Shown here in pieces: positions 8,252-16,152 of a DNA stretch of 29,466 nt. A program made the position numbers and the translations under genes. The notes below the pieces were generated by a model. The model did not search any database and was not told where the DNA came from. It was given only the letters and a program-made list of their open reading frames with translations. Position 1 is the stretch's first letter, and each line of letters begins with the position of its first letter. The stretch comes from Firmicutes bacterium UBA4882. GTDB taxonomy: Bacteria > Bacillota > UBA4882. The stretch covers positions 1-29,466 of the forward strand of contig DHDG01000002.1 in NCBI GenBank assembly GCA_002399265.1, written 5' to 3'.

Positions 8252-8270
8252 ATATTACAGTAAACGTAAT
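8232..8270. promoter_or_regulatory. Perfect inverted repeat, likely PadR operator
   Basis: ATTACGTTTACTG (8232-8244) and CAGTAAACGTAAT (8258-8270) are perfect 13-base arms around a 13-base AT-rich spacer. The spacer holds the -10 box and the right arm covers the predicted transcription start. PadR dimers bind such dyads and usually repress their own genes, so autoregulation is the simplest reading. Confidence 0.75.
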
Positions 8271-8288
8271 AAAAAGGGGGTCTGCTTT

Positions 8289-8627
8289 ATAAGAGATTAT
8301 GCCAAAGGGGGATTCCTCACTGAAACAACTTTTCTGGTATTGTTGGCTGTCTATCAGCCGAACCATGGATATGGCATTCTCAAATTTGTTGAAAAAGAAA
8401 CAAATGGCCGGGTTATCCTTGGCGCTGGAACTTTATATGGGGCAATTAAGGCTCTTCTGAGGAAGAAATGGATTGAACCTATCAACATTGAGGATGGCAG
8501 TAACAAAAAGCAGTACATTATTACAGAATCAGGCCGGCAAGCATCAGAAAAGGAATTGGCACGAGTTGCAGATTTGTTGCGTTTAGCTTCGAGTATTATG
8601 AAAAAAGATGTTCACTCCCATACCTGA
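8289..8627 (+). CDS. PadR-family transcriptional regulator with an abnormal start
   Basis: About 112 aa from this start. The winged-helix core is typical: GGFLTETTFLVLLAVYQPNHGYGI, then GAGTLYGAIKALLRKKWIE with the wing and recognition helix, then a short C-terminal dimer helix. An upstream ATG at 8148 is in frame but lies before the promoter, so it cannot be used by this transcript. Family members usually start five to seven residues before KGG. That position is ATA (8289), with AAAAAGGGGG eight bases upstream, which implies a rare ATA start or a mutated ATG. Alternatively ATGCCAAAG at 8299 would give MPKGGFLTET if the following G-run had six rather than five G. It probably controls itself and the ABC gene. 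Confidence 0.75.
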   Translation: MRDYAKGGFLTETTFLVLLAVYQPNHGYGILKFVEKETNGRVILGAGTLYGAIKALLRKKWIEPINIEDGSNKKQYIITESGRQASEKELARVADLLRLASSIMKKDVHSHT

Positions 8628-8642
8628 CTCAACTACCTTCTA

Positions 8643-8686
8643 TGAAATCATGGTCCCTGAAGACTTAGTCTGGAAATCATGATCCT
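8643..8686 (+). repeat. Short imperfect direct repeat
   Basis: TGAAATCATGGTCCC (8643-8657) and GGAAATCATGATCCT (8672-8686) are near-identical and 29 bases apart, just upstream of the riboswitch. They could be tandem sites for a regulator, or chance. Confidence 0.3.
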
Positions 8687-8703
8687 GGTAATCATATTAC
8701 TGA

Positions 8704-8815
8704 CATGCTCCGAATTCTCATTAAGAAGCGGGGGACCCACTTTGGGGGTGAATCCTTGTTAATCAGGTAGGGCAACTTGGGAGCCCGAACCCGTCAGCTA
8801 ACCCCGTAGGAGTGG
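8704..8815 (+). ncRNA. ydaO-yuaA (cyclic di-AMP) riboswitch
   Basis: The conserved blocks of the ydaO-yuaA aptamer appear in order: CTCCGAAT (8709-8716), GCGGGGGACCCA, GGGGGTGAATC (8744-8754), AGGTAGGG, then CCCGAACCCGTCAGCTAACC (8784-8803) and CGTAGGAG. CTCC at the 5' end can pair with GGAG at the 3' end as the closing stem. In the known family, c-di-AMP binding promotes termination, and controlled genes include potassium and osmolyte transport and cell-wall enzymes. A terminator follows directly and the next gene is a SulP transporter. Assignment is by conserved sequence; no covariance search was run. Confidence 0.88.
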
Positions 8816-8817
8816 TC

Positions 8818-8860
8818 CAAGCGTAGTGTCTTAGTCGCAAAGACTGGCCTGCGCTTTTTT
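8818..8860 (+). terminator. Intrinsic terminator of the riboswitch
   Basis: AAGCG-TAG pairs with CTG-CGCTT (with one wobble), with an inner GTCTT/AAGAC stem, followed by a run of six T at 8855-8860. It lies between the aptamer and the SulP gene, as expected of the expression platform. Confidence 0.75.
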
Positions 8861-8947
8861 GTGTGGGCAAAAGTTAAAAGTTCTCGTTCTCGAAACGTTT
8901 GCAGACCCTGGACTTTTCCGAACCACTATTCTTAATGAGGTGATTTC

Positions 8948-10495
8948 TTGAAAAAGTGGTGGCAGCATGTACGCGGGGATGTGATGGGTGGTGCCACTGC
9001 CGCAATTGTTGCTCTTCCTTTAGGCCTTGCCTTTGGGATTGCCAGTGGAGCCGGGGCGGTCGCGGGCTTATACGGATCGGTGTTCGGCGGTTTAATTGCA
9101 GCAATATTCGGCGGATGCGGAGTGCAAATTACTGGTCCTACTGGCGCAATGACAGTTGTTTTAGTCAGGATTATCGGTCAGTATGGGATCGGCGGCATGC
9201 TTCTGACCGGCGCTTTGGCTGGCCTGATGCAGGTGGTTCTTGGCTTGTTGCGGCTCGGGGGATTTGTCAAATATCTTCCTCAGCCGGTAATTGCCGGGTT
9301 TACCAATGGAATTTCAATCCTGTTTTTTATGACAGCTATCGGTGATGCTTTTGAGACGCTACCAATCACAATTATTACCATAGCAGCGATTCTTTTGGCC
9401 ATGGCCATGCGCTGGAATAAAAAAATTCCGGAATCACTGTTCGGCCTTACAGCCGGCTTGGTTATTAACGAACTTTTCATACATAGTCCGCATGTTGTGG
9501 GTGATCTCTCCTTTCATTTGCCCAGACTGGCTATTAGCTCCATGCCGTTTAATGAAGTTGGCCATTTGCTGATGCCAGCGTTCACGATTTGCCTTTTGGG
9601 CAGCATATCAGCATTATTATCAGCTAAGGTTACCGATGGTATGACCGGCATTAATCATGACAGTAATCGGGAGCTCATTGGTCAGGGCCTTGGGAATCTG
9701 GTCTCTTCCATGATTGGCGGTTTGCCCGTATCCGGGGCTGTCGCCCGCTCAGGGATTAATGTTCTTAATGGGGGACGTACCCGGCTTTCCAGTATCCTGC
9801 ATGCGGTCTTCCTGCTACTGATGGTATTGGTTTTAGGCCCGGTTGTCAGGCGCATACCATTGGCATCCTTGGCAGCTATCCTGATGGTTGCTTCGGTGCG
9901 AACTGCTGATTGGAAAAGTCTAAAACTGATGCCTCGCGCGCGCTGGAGCTATGGAGCGATTATGATGATCACTGCCGTATTGACAGTGGTAAAGGATTTA
10001 GCTATCGCTGTAATAGTAGGAGTGTTGCTCGCCGGCATTGCGGTGCTGGTTGAAATGGCTTTTTCGCCCCGAGGGAGAATCTTCAGCCACAAAAGTATTG
10101 CAGCACCTGTCATCTTTCTCCATCCAGATCTTGAAGTTATAGCCCTCCATGGTCCTTTGTTCTTTGTTGGAGTAGAGAACACGAGACATCTGGTAATGAC
10201 ATTATCCGAAAAGGCTGTCCTGGTTTTGGATTTATCCGACGTTTTCACAATCGATGAGACCGGGGCCTTGGCCCTTCGGGATCTTGTCATGCAAATCCAT
10301 CGGGAGGGCAAAAGCGTATACATAGGCGGACTCAACAGACAGCCTGCGCGGATGCTCATAAGAATGGGCGTAGTCGGCAATCTTGGCAGATTCCGAGTGT
10401 GCAGGAAACTGGAGATCGCTATGCGGAGGGCTTATGAGAAGGTATCTCAGGGTGACATGGAAGAATGTGTGCCCGGTTCTGTGGGAATCGCTTAA
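8948..10495 (+). CDS. SulP-family anion transporter with STAS domain
   Basis: 515 aa. Ten or more hydrophobic segments with SulP hallmarks: GPTGAMTVVL (63-72), LPQPVIAGFTNGI (110-122), and GGLPVSGAVARSGINVLNGG (257-276). A cytoplasmic STAS domain covers about 395-495, with DLSDVFTIDETGALAL at its phosphorylation-loop position (Thr438). The family moves sulfate, bicarbonate or other anions, sometimes with sodium or protons. Fusion to the riboswitch upstream and the Mrp antiporter genes 77 bases downstream favours a role in ion, pH or osmotic balance, such as sodium-coupled bicarbonate uptake; this is inference. The start is TTG at 8948 with GAGGTGA upstream. Confidence 0.9.
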   Translation: MKKWWQHVRGDVMGGATAAIVALPLGLAFGIASGAGAVAGLYGSVFGGLIAAIFGGCGVQITGPTGAMTVVLVRIIGQYGIGGMLLTGALAGLMQVVLGLLRLGGFVKYLPQPVIAGFTNGISILFFMTAIGDAFETLPITIITIAAILLAMAMRWNKKIPESLFGLTAGLVINELFIHSPHVVGDLSFHLPRLAISSMPFNEVGHLLMPAFTICLLGSISALLSAKVTDGMTGINHDSNRELIGQGLGNLVSSMIGGLPVSGAVARSGINVLNGGRTRLSSILHAVFLLLMVLVLGPVVRRIPLASLAAILMVASVRTADWKSLKLMPRARWSYGAIMMITAVLTVVKDLAIAVIVGVLLAGIAVLVEMAFSPRGRIFSHKSIAAPVIFLHPDLEVIALHGPLFFVGVENTRHLVMTLSEKAVLVLDLSDVFTIDETGALALRDLVMQIHREGKSVYIGGLNRQPARMLIRMGVVGNLGRFRVCRKLEIAMRRAYEKVSQGDMEECVPGSVGIA

Positions 10496-10523
10496 GGAAA
10501 ACACGTACAACGCATGTGTTTCC
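10496..10523 (+). other. Hairpin between SulP and mrpE
   Basis: GGAAAACAC and GTGTTTCC pair with one bulged A around an 11-base loop directly after the SulP stop codon. No T-run follows, so read-through into the mrp genes is expected; it may be a processing or stabilising stem. Confidence 0.4.
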
Positions 10524-10572
10524 CTGCACCAATTCTTCAGGGCTGATTCGGGCCTGGCAAAGGAGGTGTATT

Positions 10573-11064
10573 ATGCGCCAACGTTCACTGGCTTTATTTG
10601 TCTTATTGTTATTATTTTGGATGGTCATTTCCGCAGAATGGGATCTGCAGCACATTGTTGCCGGGATACTTGTTGCCTTAGTGAGCATCTGGTTTTGGTA
10701 TGATCTTGGCTCCAGACAGCCTCATGTCCTGCCCGCCAGAAAGATGCTGCGCCTTGGTTATAGCCTTGTGCTGCTTGTTGGATGGGTGATTCAGGCTAAC
10801 ATCGCTGTGGCAAAGACATTGTTGTTTTCCCGTCCGCCAGCTAAACCGATGTTGCTGATGATGCAGCCAAACCTCAATAGCAACTGGGGAAGGGTACTTT
10901 TTGCAACTTGTATCACCATTACCCCCGGCACGGTGACTATTGATGTTGATCCGGAAACAGGGCGCTTCATCGTGCATGCGCTTACCCAGGAAACCGGGAT
11001 TGATCTTTTATACTGGCGACTTATCGATGAAATAGTTCAGTTAGAAACAAAGATGGAAAGGTAG
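10573..11064 (+). CDS. mrpE: Mrp/Mbh antiporter subunit E
   Basis: 163 aa, with two or three N-terminal transmembrane segments and the hallmark region NWGRVLFATCITITPGTVTIDV (about 116-137), characteristic of MnhE/MrpE/MbhA proteins. The ATG at 10573 follows AAAGGAGG. MrpE is a membrane subunit of multisubunit cation/proton antiporters, needed for assembly and activity. It is the first gene of the antiporter run and follows the SulP gene with no visible terminator, so both probably share the riboswitch-controlled transcript. The order E-F-G-MbhD-MbhE-B-C-D matches the membrane-arm genes of archaeal Mbh hydrogenases. Confidence 0.9.
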   Translation: MRQRSLALFVLLLLFWMVISAEWDLQHIVAGILVALVSIWFWYDLGSRQPHVLPARKMLRLGYSLVLLVGWVIQANIAVAKTLLFSRPPAKPMLLMMQPNLNSNWGRVLFATCITITPGTVTIDVDPETGRFIVHALTQETGIDLLYWRLIDEIVQLETKMER

Positions 11065-11072
11065 TCAAAAGC

Positions 11073-11411
11073 ATGTTGTGGATATTAGCAGGTCTTATGG
11101 TTTTGATTATCCTGGTGCTATTGCGGGCAATTATCGGCCCAACAGTCATCGATCGGCTCATTTCCATTAATGCCATCACCAGTAAGGTCAGTGCGATTAT
11201 TCTATTGATGGCATTCATCAGAGGAGATTACGGATATTTTGATATTGCCTTTGTCTTTATGTTATGCGGATTTGTGGGAGGGCTTTGGATCTTAAAAGTG
11301 CTAGTTCCGGGAGATTGGCAGCTCAGGGTGCCGGGCATGAAGGGCTTCGAAGGTGAAGTTCTATCAACAGAAACAGGCCCGGAAAGTGGGGGAGGTGCTT
11401 CTAATGATTAA
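11073..11411 (+). CDS. mrpF: Mrp/Mbh antiporter subunit F
   Basis: 112 aa, three transmembrane helices. LLRAIIGPTVIDRLISINAITSK (about 16-38) is the conserved MnhF/MrpF signature 'R-GPt--DRl---N'. The C-terminal 30 residues form a hydrophilic tail (PGMKGFEGEVLSTETGPE) longer than in most MrpF. The gene begins eight bases after mrpE and its last eight bases overlap mrpG. As a small membrane subunit it helps build the ion-translocating module. Confidence 0.9.
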   Translation: MLWILAGLMVLIILVLLRAIIGPTVIDRLISINAITSKVSAIILLMAFIRGDYGYFDIAFVFMLCGFVGGLWILKVLVPGDWQLRVPGMKGFEGEVLSTETGPESGGGASND

Positions 11412-11715
11412 ATGGATAGCATACAGCTGCTTTTTTGGGTCGTTTCTGGCTTTTGGATTGGGGGCCTTGGGACTATTCAGGTTTCCGGATCCATATACCA
11501 GGATGCACGCAGTAGGAATGGGCGACACCCTGGGGATGGGTTTGCTTGGGTTCGGGCTGTTTTTGCTTAGCCCTAGCTGGATTCTTCGGCTTAAATTGGT
11601 TGCTGTTCTTTTGCTATTTTGGACGATAAACCCTACGATGACTCACATGGTGGCCAAAGCCAGCCTGATCCAGGGGATCAAGCCGGCGGCTGAGACAAGC
11701 TTGAAGGAGGGGTAA
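11404..11715 (+). CDS. mrpG: Mrp/Mbh antiporter subunit G
   Basis: 103 aa, three transmembrane helices, with LGLFRFPDPYTRMHAVGMGDTLG (about 24-46), the diagnostic MnhG/MrpG motif 'GllRfpD-ytRlHA---a-tlG'. The ATG at 11404 follows GGGGGAGG and overlaps the mrpF stop, so translation is coupled; an earlier in-frame ATG at 11353 lies inside mrpF and is less likely. The motif TNPTMTHMVAKAS near the end (here INPTMTHMVAKA) is also family-typical. Confidence 0.9.
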   Translation: MIKWIAYSCFFGSFLAFGLGALGLFRFPDPYTRMHAVGMGDTLGMGLLGFGLFLLSPSWILRLKLVAVLLLFWTINPTMTHMVAKASLIQGIKPAAETSLKEG

Positions 11716-11717
11716 GC

Positions 11718-11778
11718 ATGGGCATGGGCATGGGCGTGGGCGTGGGCATGGGCGTGGGTCTGGATATGGGCATGGGCG
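11718..11778 (+). repeat. Hexamer-type simple repeat in the MbhD-like gene
   Basis: About ten units of GGGCRTG-like hexamers (ATGGGC, GTGGGC and one GTGGGT, plus a CTGGAT) at the exact 5' end of the coding region. Each unit adds two residues, so expansion or contraction keeps the frame. Confidence 0.8.
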
Positions 11779-12068
11779 CGAGTGTGAGTACGAGCGCACC
11801 GTTTGCTGCAACTGACTACTGGATTATGGCACTTTTGCTCATTTTGATAGTGACATCTTTGGCCATGTTTTTTATTAAGAATCTGCTGCATGCAGTAATT
11901 GTCTTCGGCGCATATAGCCTGATTATGGCTCTTGTCTGGCTGCAAATGAATTCTCCTGACCTTGCTATTACCGAAGCTGCGGCAGGGATTGGAATGACAG
12001 TATTGATGATGGCAGTCATTTTCCGTACAATCCAGAAGGACCGAAAGGAGAACAAGCGGTGCGAATAA
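11718..12068 (+). CDS. MbhD-like antiporter subunit (DUF4040) with Met-Gly repeat N-terminus
   Basis: 116 aa. Residues about 32-105 form three transmembrane helices with the MbhD/DUF4040 signature FGAYSLIMALVWLQMNSPDLAITEAAAG, the region that in MrpA is fused to the large NuoL-like domain. The first 24 residues are a Met-Gly/Val-Gly tract (MGMGMGVGVG...) written by near-perfect GGGCATG/GGGCGTG repeats at 11718-11778; homologues start at the first helix. The ATG at 11718 has GGAGG seven bases upstream, so the repeat is probably translated. It overlaps the next gene by ten bases. Confidence 0.85.
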   Translation: MGMGMGVGVGMGVGLDMGMGASVSTSAPFAATDYWIMALLLILIVTSLAMFFIKNLLHAVIVFGAYSLIMALVWLQMNSPDLAITEAAAGIGMTVLMMAVIFRTIQKDRKENKRCE

Positions 12069-12352
12069 GGTCGTTTCTCCTTCTTCTGTTGGCTCTACCG
12101 GTAATCTATGGTGTACTAATTGCTGTGGCGGAGCTGCCTCCCTATGGAATGCCGGACAATCCCGTTCACAACCAGGTTTCAGAGCGCTATATCAGTGACG
12201 CTTTGGATGACACCGGGGTTTTAAATATGGTGACCGCAATTGTGCTTGATTATAGGGCATACGATACAATGTTCGAGACAATTGTACTGTTCACAGCTAC
12301 TCTTGCTGTAGTAATCACCCTGAAAACACGCAAAGGGGAGGGTGAACGGTAA
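12059..12352 (+). CDS. MbhE-like antiporter subunit
   Basis: 97 aa with two helices flanking a conserved periplasmic segment: NQVSERYISDALDDTGVLNMVTAIVLDYRAYDTMFETIVLF (about 38-78) is the hallmark of MbhE and of the C-terminal part of MrpA. The GTG start at 12059 follows AAAGGAG eight bases upstream, inside the end of the preceding gene. In Bacillus-type Mrp systems this sequence is the tail of MrpA; here it is a separate gene. Its stop abuts the start of the mrpB gene. Confidence 0.88.
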   Translation: MRIRSFLLLLLALPVIYGVLIAVAELPPYGMPDNPVHNQVSERYISDALDDTGVLNMVTAIVLDYRAYDTMFETIVLFTATLAVVITLKTRKGEGER

Positions 12353-12772
12353 ATGAAAGATTTTATTTTAAAGCGAATGGCTGCCATAATTTTGCCTTTT
12401 ATCTGTGTTTATGGATTCTATGTTATTCTTCACGGCCATGTTTCCCCGGGAGGATCATTTGCCGGTGGGATTATAGTGGGACTTAGCCTGATCGCCTACT
12501 CCACGATTTATGGCATCGCAAAAGGCCGCGCCAAGCTGCCGGAGAAAGTTCTTGTCTGGACAGAAAGCTATGGCACTCTCTGGTATGGCCTGATGGGGAT
12601 GGTAGGCATCGTTAAAGGGGTTCCATTTTTGGCGAATAAGTTGGCTGGTGTTAATCTCGGGAACCCGGGGACGCTTTCTTCCGGCGGACTTATTTCTCTG
12701 ATCGGTTTCGGTGTCGGCATTAGGGTAGCCAGCACCATGGTAACTTTATTCTTTACGATGATGGAGGAATAA
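12353..12772 (+). CDS. mrpB: Mrp/Mbh antiporter subunit B
   Basis: 139 aa, four transmembrane helices. YGFYVILHGHVSPGGSFAGGIIVG (about 21-44) is the MnhB/MrpB signature 'Gh-sPGGGFqgGl'. One residue differs from the usual PGGGF (here PGGSF). The ATG at 12353 begins immediately after the TAA of the MbhE-like gene and has GGGGAGGGTGA upstream. It is a core membrane subunit of the antiporter, downstream of the MbhD/MbhE pair exactly as in Mbh operons. Confidence 0.9.
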   Translation: MKDFILKRMAAIILPFICVYGFYVILHGHVSPGGSFAGGIIVGLSLIAYSTIYGIAKGRAKLPEKVLVWTESYGTLWYGLMGMVGIVKGVPFLANKLAGVNLGNPGTLSSGGLISLIGFGVGIRVASTMVTLFFTMMEE

Positions 12773-12774
12773 CA

Positions 12775-13176
12775 ATGAAGGAATTGTTTGGAAAGCTGAT
12801 CATGAACTATCCGTATTTTGCAGCTGCAATTCTCTTTATGATAGGTGCTTTGACTGTGCTGACCCGTTCCGACCTGCTTAAGAAGCTGATCGGGATTAAC
12901 ATTATGGAAAGCGCCATTTTCCTGATATTTGTTGCCGGAGGCAATATTCGGGGCGGTGTGGCACCTCTTTTAAGCAAGGCCAATTCCGGAGCCGTCTATG
13001 TCAACCCGCTGCCATCGGCTTTAATGCTGACTGGCATTGTTGTCAGCGTGAGTGTGACTGCATTCGCTTTAGCGCTGATTGTTCGTTTACACAGAGCATA
13101 TGGTACCATTGATCTGCAGCGTATCGCGGAGTTGAGAAGTGAGGTGGCGATGGATGACAGCAACCATCATACCTGA
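12775..13176 (+). CDS. mrpC: Mrp/Mbh antiporter subunit C (NuoK-like)
   Basis: 133 aa, three transmembrane helices, homologous to NuoK of complex I. LTRSDLLKKLIGINIMESAIFL (about 27-48) holds the conserved 'k-iiGl-i---avnL' glutamate/asparagine region, with Glu42 in the helix, and DPLPQALVLTAIVV is represented by NPLPSALMLTGIVVSVSVTA. The ATG at 12775 follows GGAGG. The 3' end overlaps mrpD by 23 bases. Confidence 0.9.
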   Translation: MKELFGKLIMNYPYFAAAILFMIGALTVLTRSDLLKKLIGINIMESAIFLIFVAGGNIRGGVAPLLSKANSGAVYVNPLPSALMLTGIVVSVSVTAFALALIVRLHRAYGTIDLQRIAELRSEVAMDDSNHHT

Positions 13177-14668
13177 CCTGCCTGTATTTGTTGTCATTGC
13201 TCCTCTGTTTGTGGCTTTTGTCCTGCCAACCTTTGCCCGCCGGATGCGTTTGGTGGAAGCTCTGGTGATCCTGGTTGGGATTTTGGGATTTTTGGGTGCG
13301 CTGTATCTTGCTTCTTTGGTTTTTGCACAAAAAGGCAGCCCTTTGATCTACTCTTTGGGCGGCTGGCAGGCACCGTGGGGCATAGAGTTGAAAGCGGGTA
13401 ACCTGGGAGCCCTTTTCTTGCTGGTTGTAACCGGTGTTAGTCTGCCGGTATCCTTATTTGCCAAAGGCAACCTCGCGCAGGAGGTAGGCGGCAAAGAGCG
13501 GTCAGCCCGTTTTTACGTACTTTATCTGCTACTGGGCGGCGCTTTGGCTGGCATGGCTGTCACAAACGACCTTTTTAACGTTTTTGTTCTGGTAGAAGTA
13601 GTTACTTTAAGCTGCTGCGGTTTAGTGAGCGCCCGTAATCACCCCCGGGCTGCTGAAGCCGCTTTCAAGTACCTGATAATGGCAACATTGGGCTCCACCC
13701 TTGTAATGGGCGGGATTGGTTTTATTTACATGATCACCGGACATTTAAATATGGAGTTCGCTGCCCGGGAACTGGCCAGCATTTGGCAGCATAGCCCACA
13801 TGTAGTGTGGATGGCACTCAGCTTCATATTAGTTGGGTTTGGGGTCAAAGCAGCTGTTTTCCCGCTACATGTCTGGCTGCCGGACGCTCATTCCACTGCT
13901 CCGTCCCCGGCGAGCGCTATTTTATCCGGGCTTGCCGTTAAAGGCTATTTAATCTGCCTTCTAAAATTTCTGTACAATGTTTTCGGCTCTGCACTAATGC
14001 AGGAATTTGCGGTTGACAGGATCCTGGTGCTTGCGGGGGCAGTCGCGATTATCGCCGGTTCGATATTAGCGCTATCACAGGATGAACTAAAACGGAGACT
14101 GGCCTATTCCACTGTCGCTCAAGTCGGCTACATTGTCCTCGGTTTGGGTCTGTTGAACAGGCAGGGATTAGCGGGTACCTTATTTTATCTGGCCAGCCAC
14201 GCAGTAATTAAGTCCACCTTGTTTTTGGCGGCGGGTGCTATCATCGCCGCTACCGGAAAAAAGAAAGTCAGCGAGCTAAGCGGCATCGGCCGGAAAATGC
14301 CACTCACAATGGCAGCCTTTACTATTGGCAGTTTGGGACTGATTGGCTTACCGCTGTTTTCCGGATTCGTTGGGAAATGGTATCTACTGCTGGGCAGCAT
14401 AGAAACGGGTAAGCCTCTTCCGACAGTTGTGGTTATTGCCGGGAGTATACTTTGTGCTACTTACCTCCTTCCGGTTATTCGGCGTGCCTATTTCGAACCA
14501 GCGCCGGATACGACTAATGCAGATTGGCAGGATCCGCAGGATCCCGGTTTCTCGCAAAAATTAGCTCTGATTCTGCTGGCGGCTATCGTAGTACTTCTAG
14601 GAGTTGTTCCAGGACCGCTCTTGGAGTTGGCCAAGAGAGCTGCTGCAGAGTTATTGCTGCTGCAATAG
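13154..14668 (+). CDS. mrpD: Mrp/Mbh antiporter subunit D (NuoM/NuoN-like)
   Basis: 504 aa with about 14 transmembrane helices, of the proton-conducting membrane transporter family. Family residues are visible: VLVEVVTLSCCGLVS (helix 5 Glu), GFGVKAAVFPLHVWLPDAHSTAPSPASAILSGLAVKGYL (helix 7 and 8 Lys) and DELKRRLAYSTVAQVGYI. It should conduct protons or sodium in the antiporter. The ATG at 13154 is chosen because GAGGTGG lies six bases upstream; a GTG at 13139 in the same frame would put the start inside that site. The hydrophilic loop DTTNADWQDPQDPGF near residue 465 is typical of MrpD/MbhH. Confidence 0.9.
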   Translation: MTATIIPDLPVFVVIAPLFVAFVLPTFARRMRLVEALVILVGILGFLGALYLASLVFAQKGSPLIYSLGGWQAPWGIELKAGNLGALFLLVVTGVSLPVSLFAKGNLAQEVGGKERSARFYVLYLLLGGALAGMAVTNDLFNVFVLVEVVTLSCCGLVSARNHPRAAEAAFKYLIMATLGSTLVMGGIGFIYMITGHLNMEFAARELASIWQHSPHVVWMALSFILVGFGVKAAVFPLHVWLPDAHSTAPSPASAILSGLAVKGYLICLLKFLYNVFGSALMQEFAVDRILVLAGAVAIIAGSILALSQDELKRRLAYSTVAQVGYIVLGLGLLNRQGLAGTLFYLASHAVIKSTLFLAAGAIIAATGKKKVSELSGIGRKMPLTMAAFTIGSLGLIGLPLFSGFVGKWYLLLGSIETGKPLPTVVVIAGSILCATYLLPVIRRAYFEPAPDTTNADWQDPQDPGFSQKLALILLAAIVVLLGVVPGPLLELAKRAAAELLLLQ

Positions 14669-14692
14669 ATATAAGGGGGGGAGGATTGACAG

Positions 14693-16135
14693 ATGCTTTC
14701 ACTTATTCTGGCTTTATCATGCGGAATGGCTGGCGGTCTGATTGTTGCTGTGATACCCCAAACCAGGAGCCGTCTGCGTAACTTGGTTGTCCTGATTTTT
14801 ACCACTGCCGGCATGATTTTTACCTGGCGCGTTGCACTAAGGGTATTCGCAGGAGAAAACGTAGCGATAGCCGGGAGAATTGGGGAATTGCCCTGGAGCA
14901 TTAACCCGGATCCGCTAGGGGCGGTTTTCGGATTGATTGCCGCTACCCTCTGGCTTTTTGCTGCAGTATATTCATTTGGCTATATGGCAGAGAAGCATGA
15001 ACAACGCACTTACTATGCCTTTCTACTCATCTCTTTCAGCGTGACACTTGGAGTGGCGTTCTCAGGTAATCTGTTGGTTTTATATTTGTTTTACGAGTTG
15101 CTTACCTTTGTAACTTATCCCTTGGTTATTCACGAGCGCAGCTCCGAGGCAGTAAAGGCTGGTGCGAAGTATATCCTTTATAACCTTGGCGGTGCCAGTG
15201 TAATATTGGTTGCGATAATAATCACCTATGGCCGGGCAGGGAGTCTTGACTTTGCTGGCGGTCCTATTCTGGCGAACAGTCTGCAGAACGGACTGGATTG
15301 GCTTTTGCTGCTATTTATTATCGGATTTGGTGTCAAGGCAGCCATTATGCCGTTACATCGGTGGTTACCTGCGGCTATGGCGGCACCAACTCCGGTAAGT
15401 GCTCTTCTGCATGCAGTGGCTGTGGTTTATGCGGGCGTCTATGGGGTTTTACGCGTTGTCTATTCTGTGTTTGGGCACGAATTAGTGGGGCGGCTGGGTT
15501 TTGGCACCATACTGCCCTTTGTTGCGGCTTGCACCATTATAGTTGGGGTTATTATTGCTGCTAAGCAGGATGTATTAAAGCGCCGTCTGGCTTATCAAAC
15601 GATTAGCCACCTGTCTTACATCCTGTTAGGCGCATTTACCTTGCAGCCGTGGGGGTTAGCTGGAGCCATGCTGCATATGATTAGTTATTCCACACTAAAA
15701 ACCACCCTCTTTTTTTGTGCGGGGATTATCGCTGAGCAAAGCGGTGCAACCAAGATCAGCAAAATGGGTGGGGTTGGCTGGCTGCTGCCCAAGACGATGG
15801 CAGTCTTCTCTATAGCTGCCATAGGCATGATTGGGATACTCCCCTTAAATACCTTTTGGGGCAAGTACTACCTGATGAAAGGAAGCGTCGCAGCCGGGAT
15901 GTGGCCTCTTGCTCTGGTATTGATCGTGAGCGGCATTATTAATGCTATCTGCTTCATTCCTGTTGTGGTGAATGCTTTTCGGGGAGAAAGAACGCGGATT
16001 AATGGCGAACGGGGGAGCAGGGTTACCCTAATGCTTGCGCCAGCCATACTGCTAGTGATAGTCGCACTATTAATGGGCCTTTTTCCGGGATTCGTCTGGC
16101 CTGGAGTTCAAGCCGTGGTTAATTGGTTTTTCTAG
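14693..16135 (+). CDS. Second NuoM/MrpD-like antiporter subunit
   Basis: 480 aa, about 14 helices. It has YLFYELLTFVTYPLVIH (helix 5 Glu) and GFGVKAAIMPLHRWLPAAMAAPTPVSALLHAVAVVYAGVYGVLR, the conserved core of proton-translocating subunits, and DVLKRRLAYQTISHLSYILLG. In the 'LLHAVAVVxAGV' helix, where many MrpA-like subunits have Lys, this protein has Tyr. The ATG at 14693 follows a GGGGGGGAGGA site and lies 24 bases after mrpD. It belongs with the same complex; duplicate antiporter subunits also occur in Mbs and Mbx-type complexes. Confidence 0.88.
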   Translation: MLSLILALSCGMAGGLIVAVIPQTRSRLRNLVVLIFTTAGMIFTWRVALRVFAGENVAIAGRIGELPWSINPDPLGAVFGLIAATLWLFAAVYSFGYMAEKHEQRTYYAFLLISFSVTLGVAFSGNLLVLYLFYELLTFVTYPLVIHERSSEAVKAGAKYILYNLGGASVILVAIIITYGRAGSLDFAGGPILANSLQNGLDWLLLLFIIGFGVKAAIMPLHRWLPAAMAAPTPVSALLHAVAVVYAGVYGVLRVVYSVFGHELVGRLGFGTILPFVAACTIIVGVIIAAKQDVLKRRLAYQTISHLSYILLGAFTLQPWGLAGAMLHMISYSTLKTTLFFCAGIIAEQSGATKISKMGGVGWLLPKTMAVFSIAAIGMIGILPLNTFWGKYYLMKGSVAAGMWPLALVLIVSGIINAICFIPVVVNAFRGERTRINGERGSRVTLMLAPAILLVIVALLMGLFPGFVWPGVQAVVNWFF

Positions 16136-16152
16136 AGAAAGGAGGTCAAAGC

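Noticed and set aside
8148..8288. N-terminal extension of PadR from the ATG at 8148
   Set aside because: It lies upstream of the promoter and covers the operator; the extra 47 residues resemble no PadR sequence.
11643..11945. His/Ala-rich minus-strand frame
   Set aside because: It is only the complement of the Met-Gly hexamer repeat in the MbhD-like gene.
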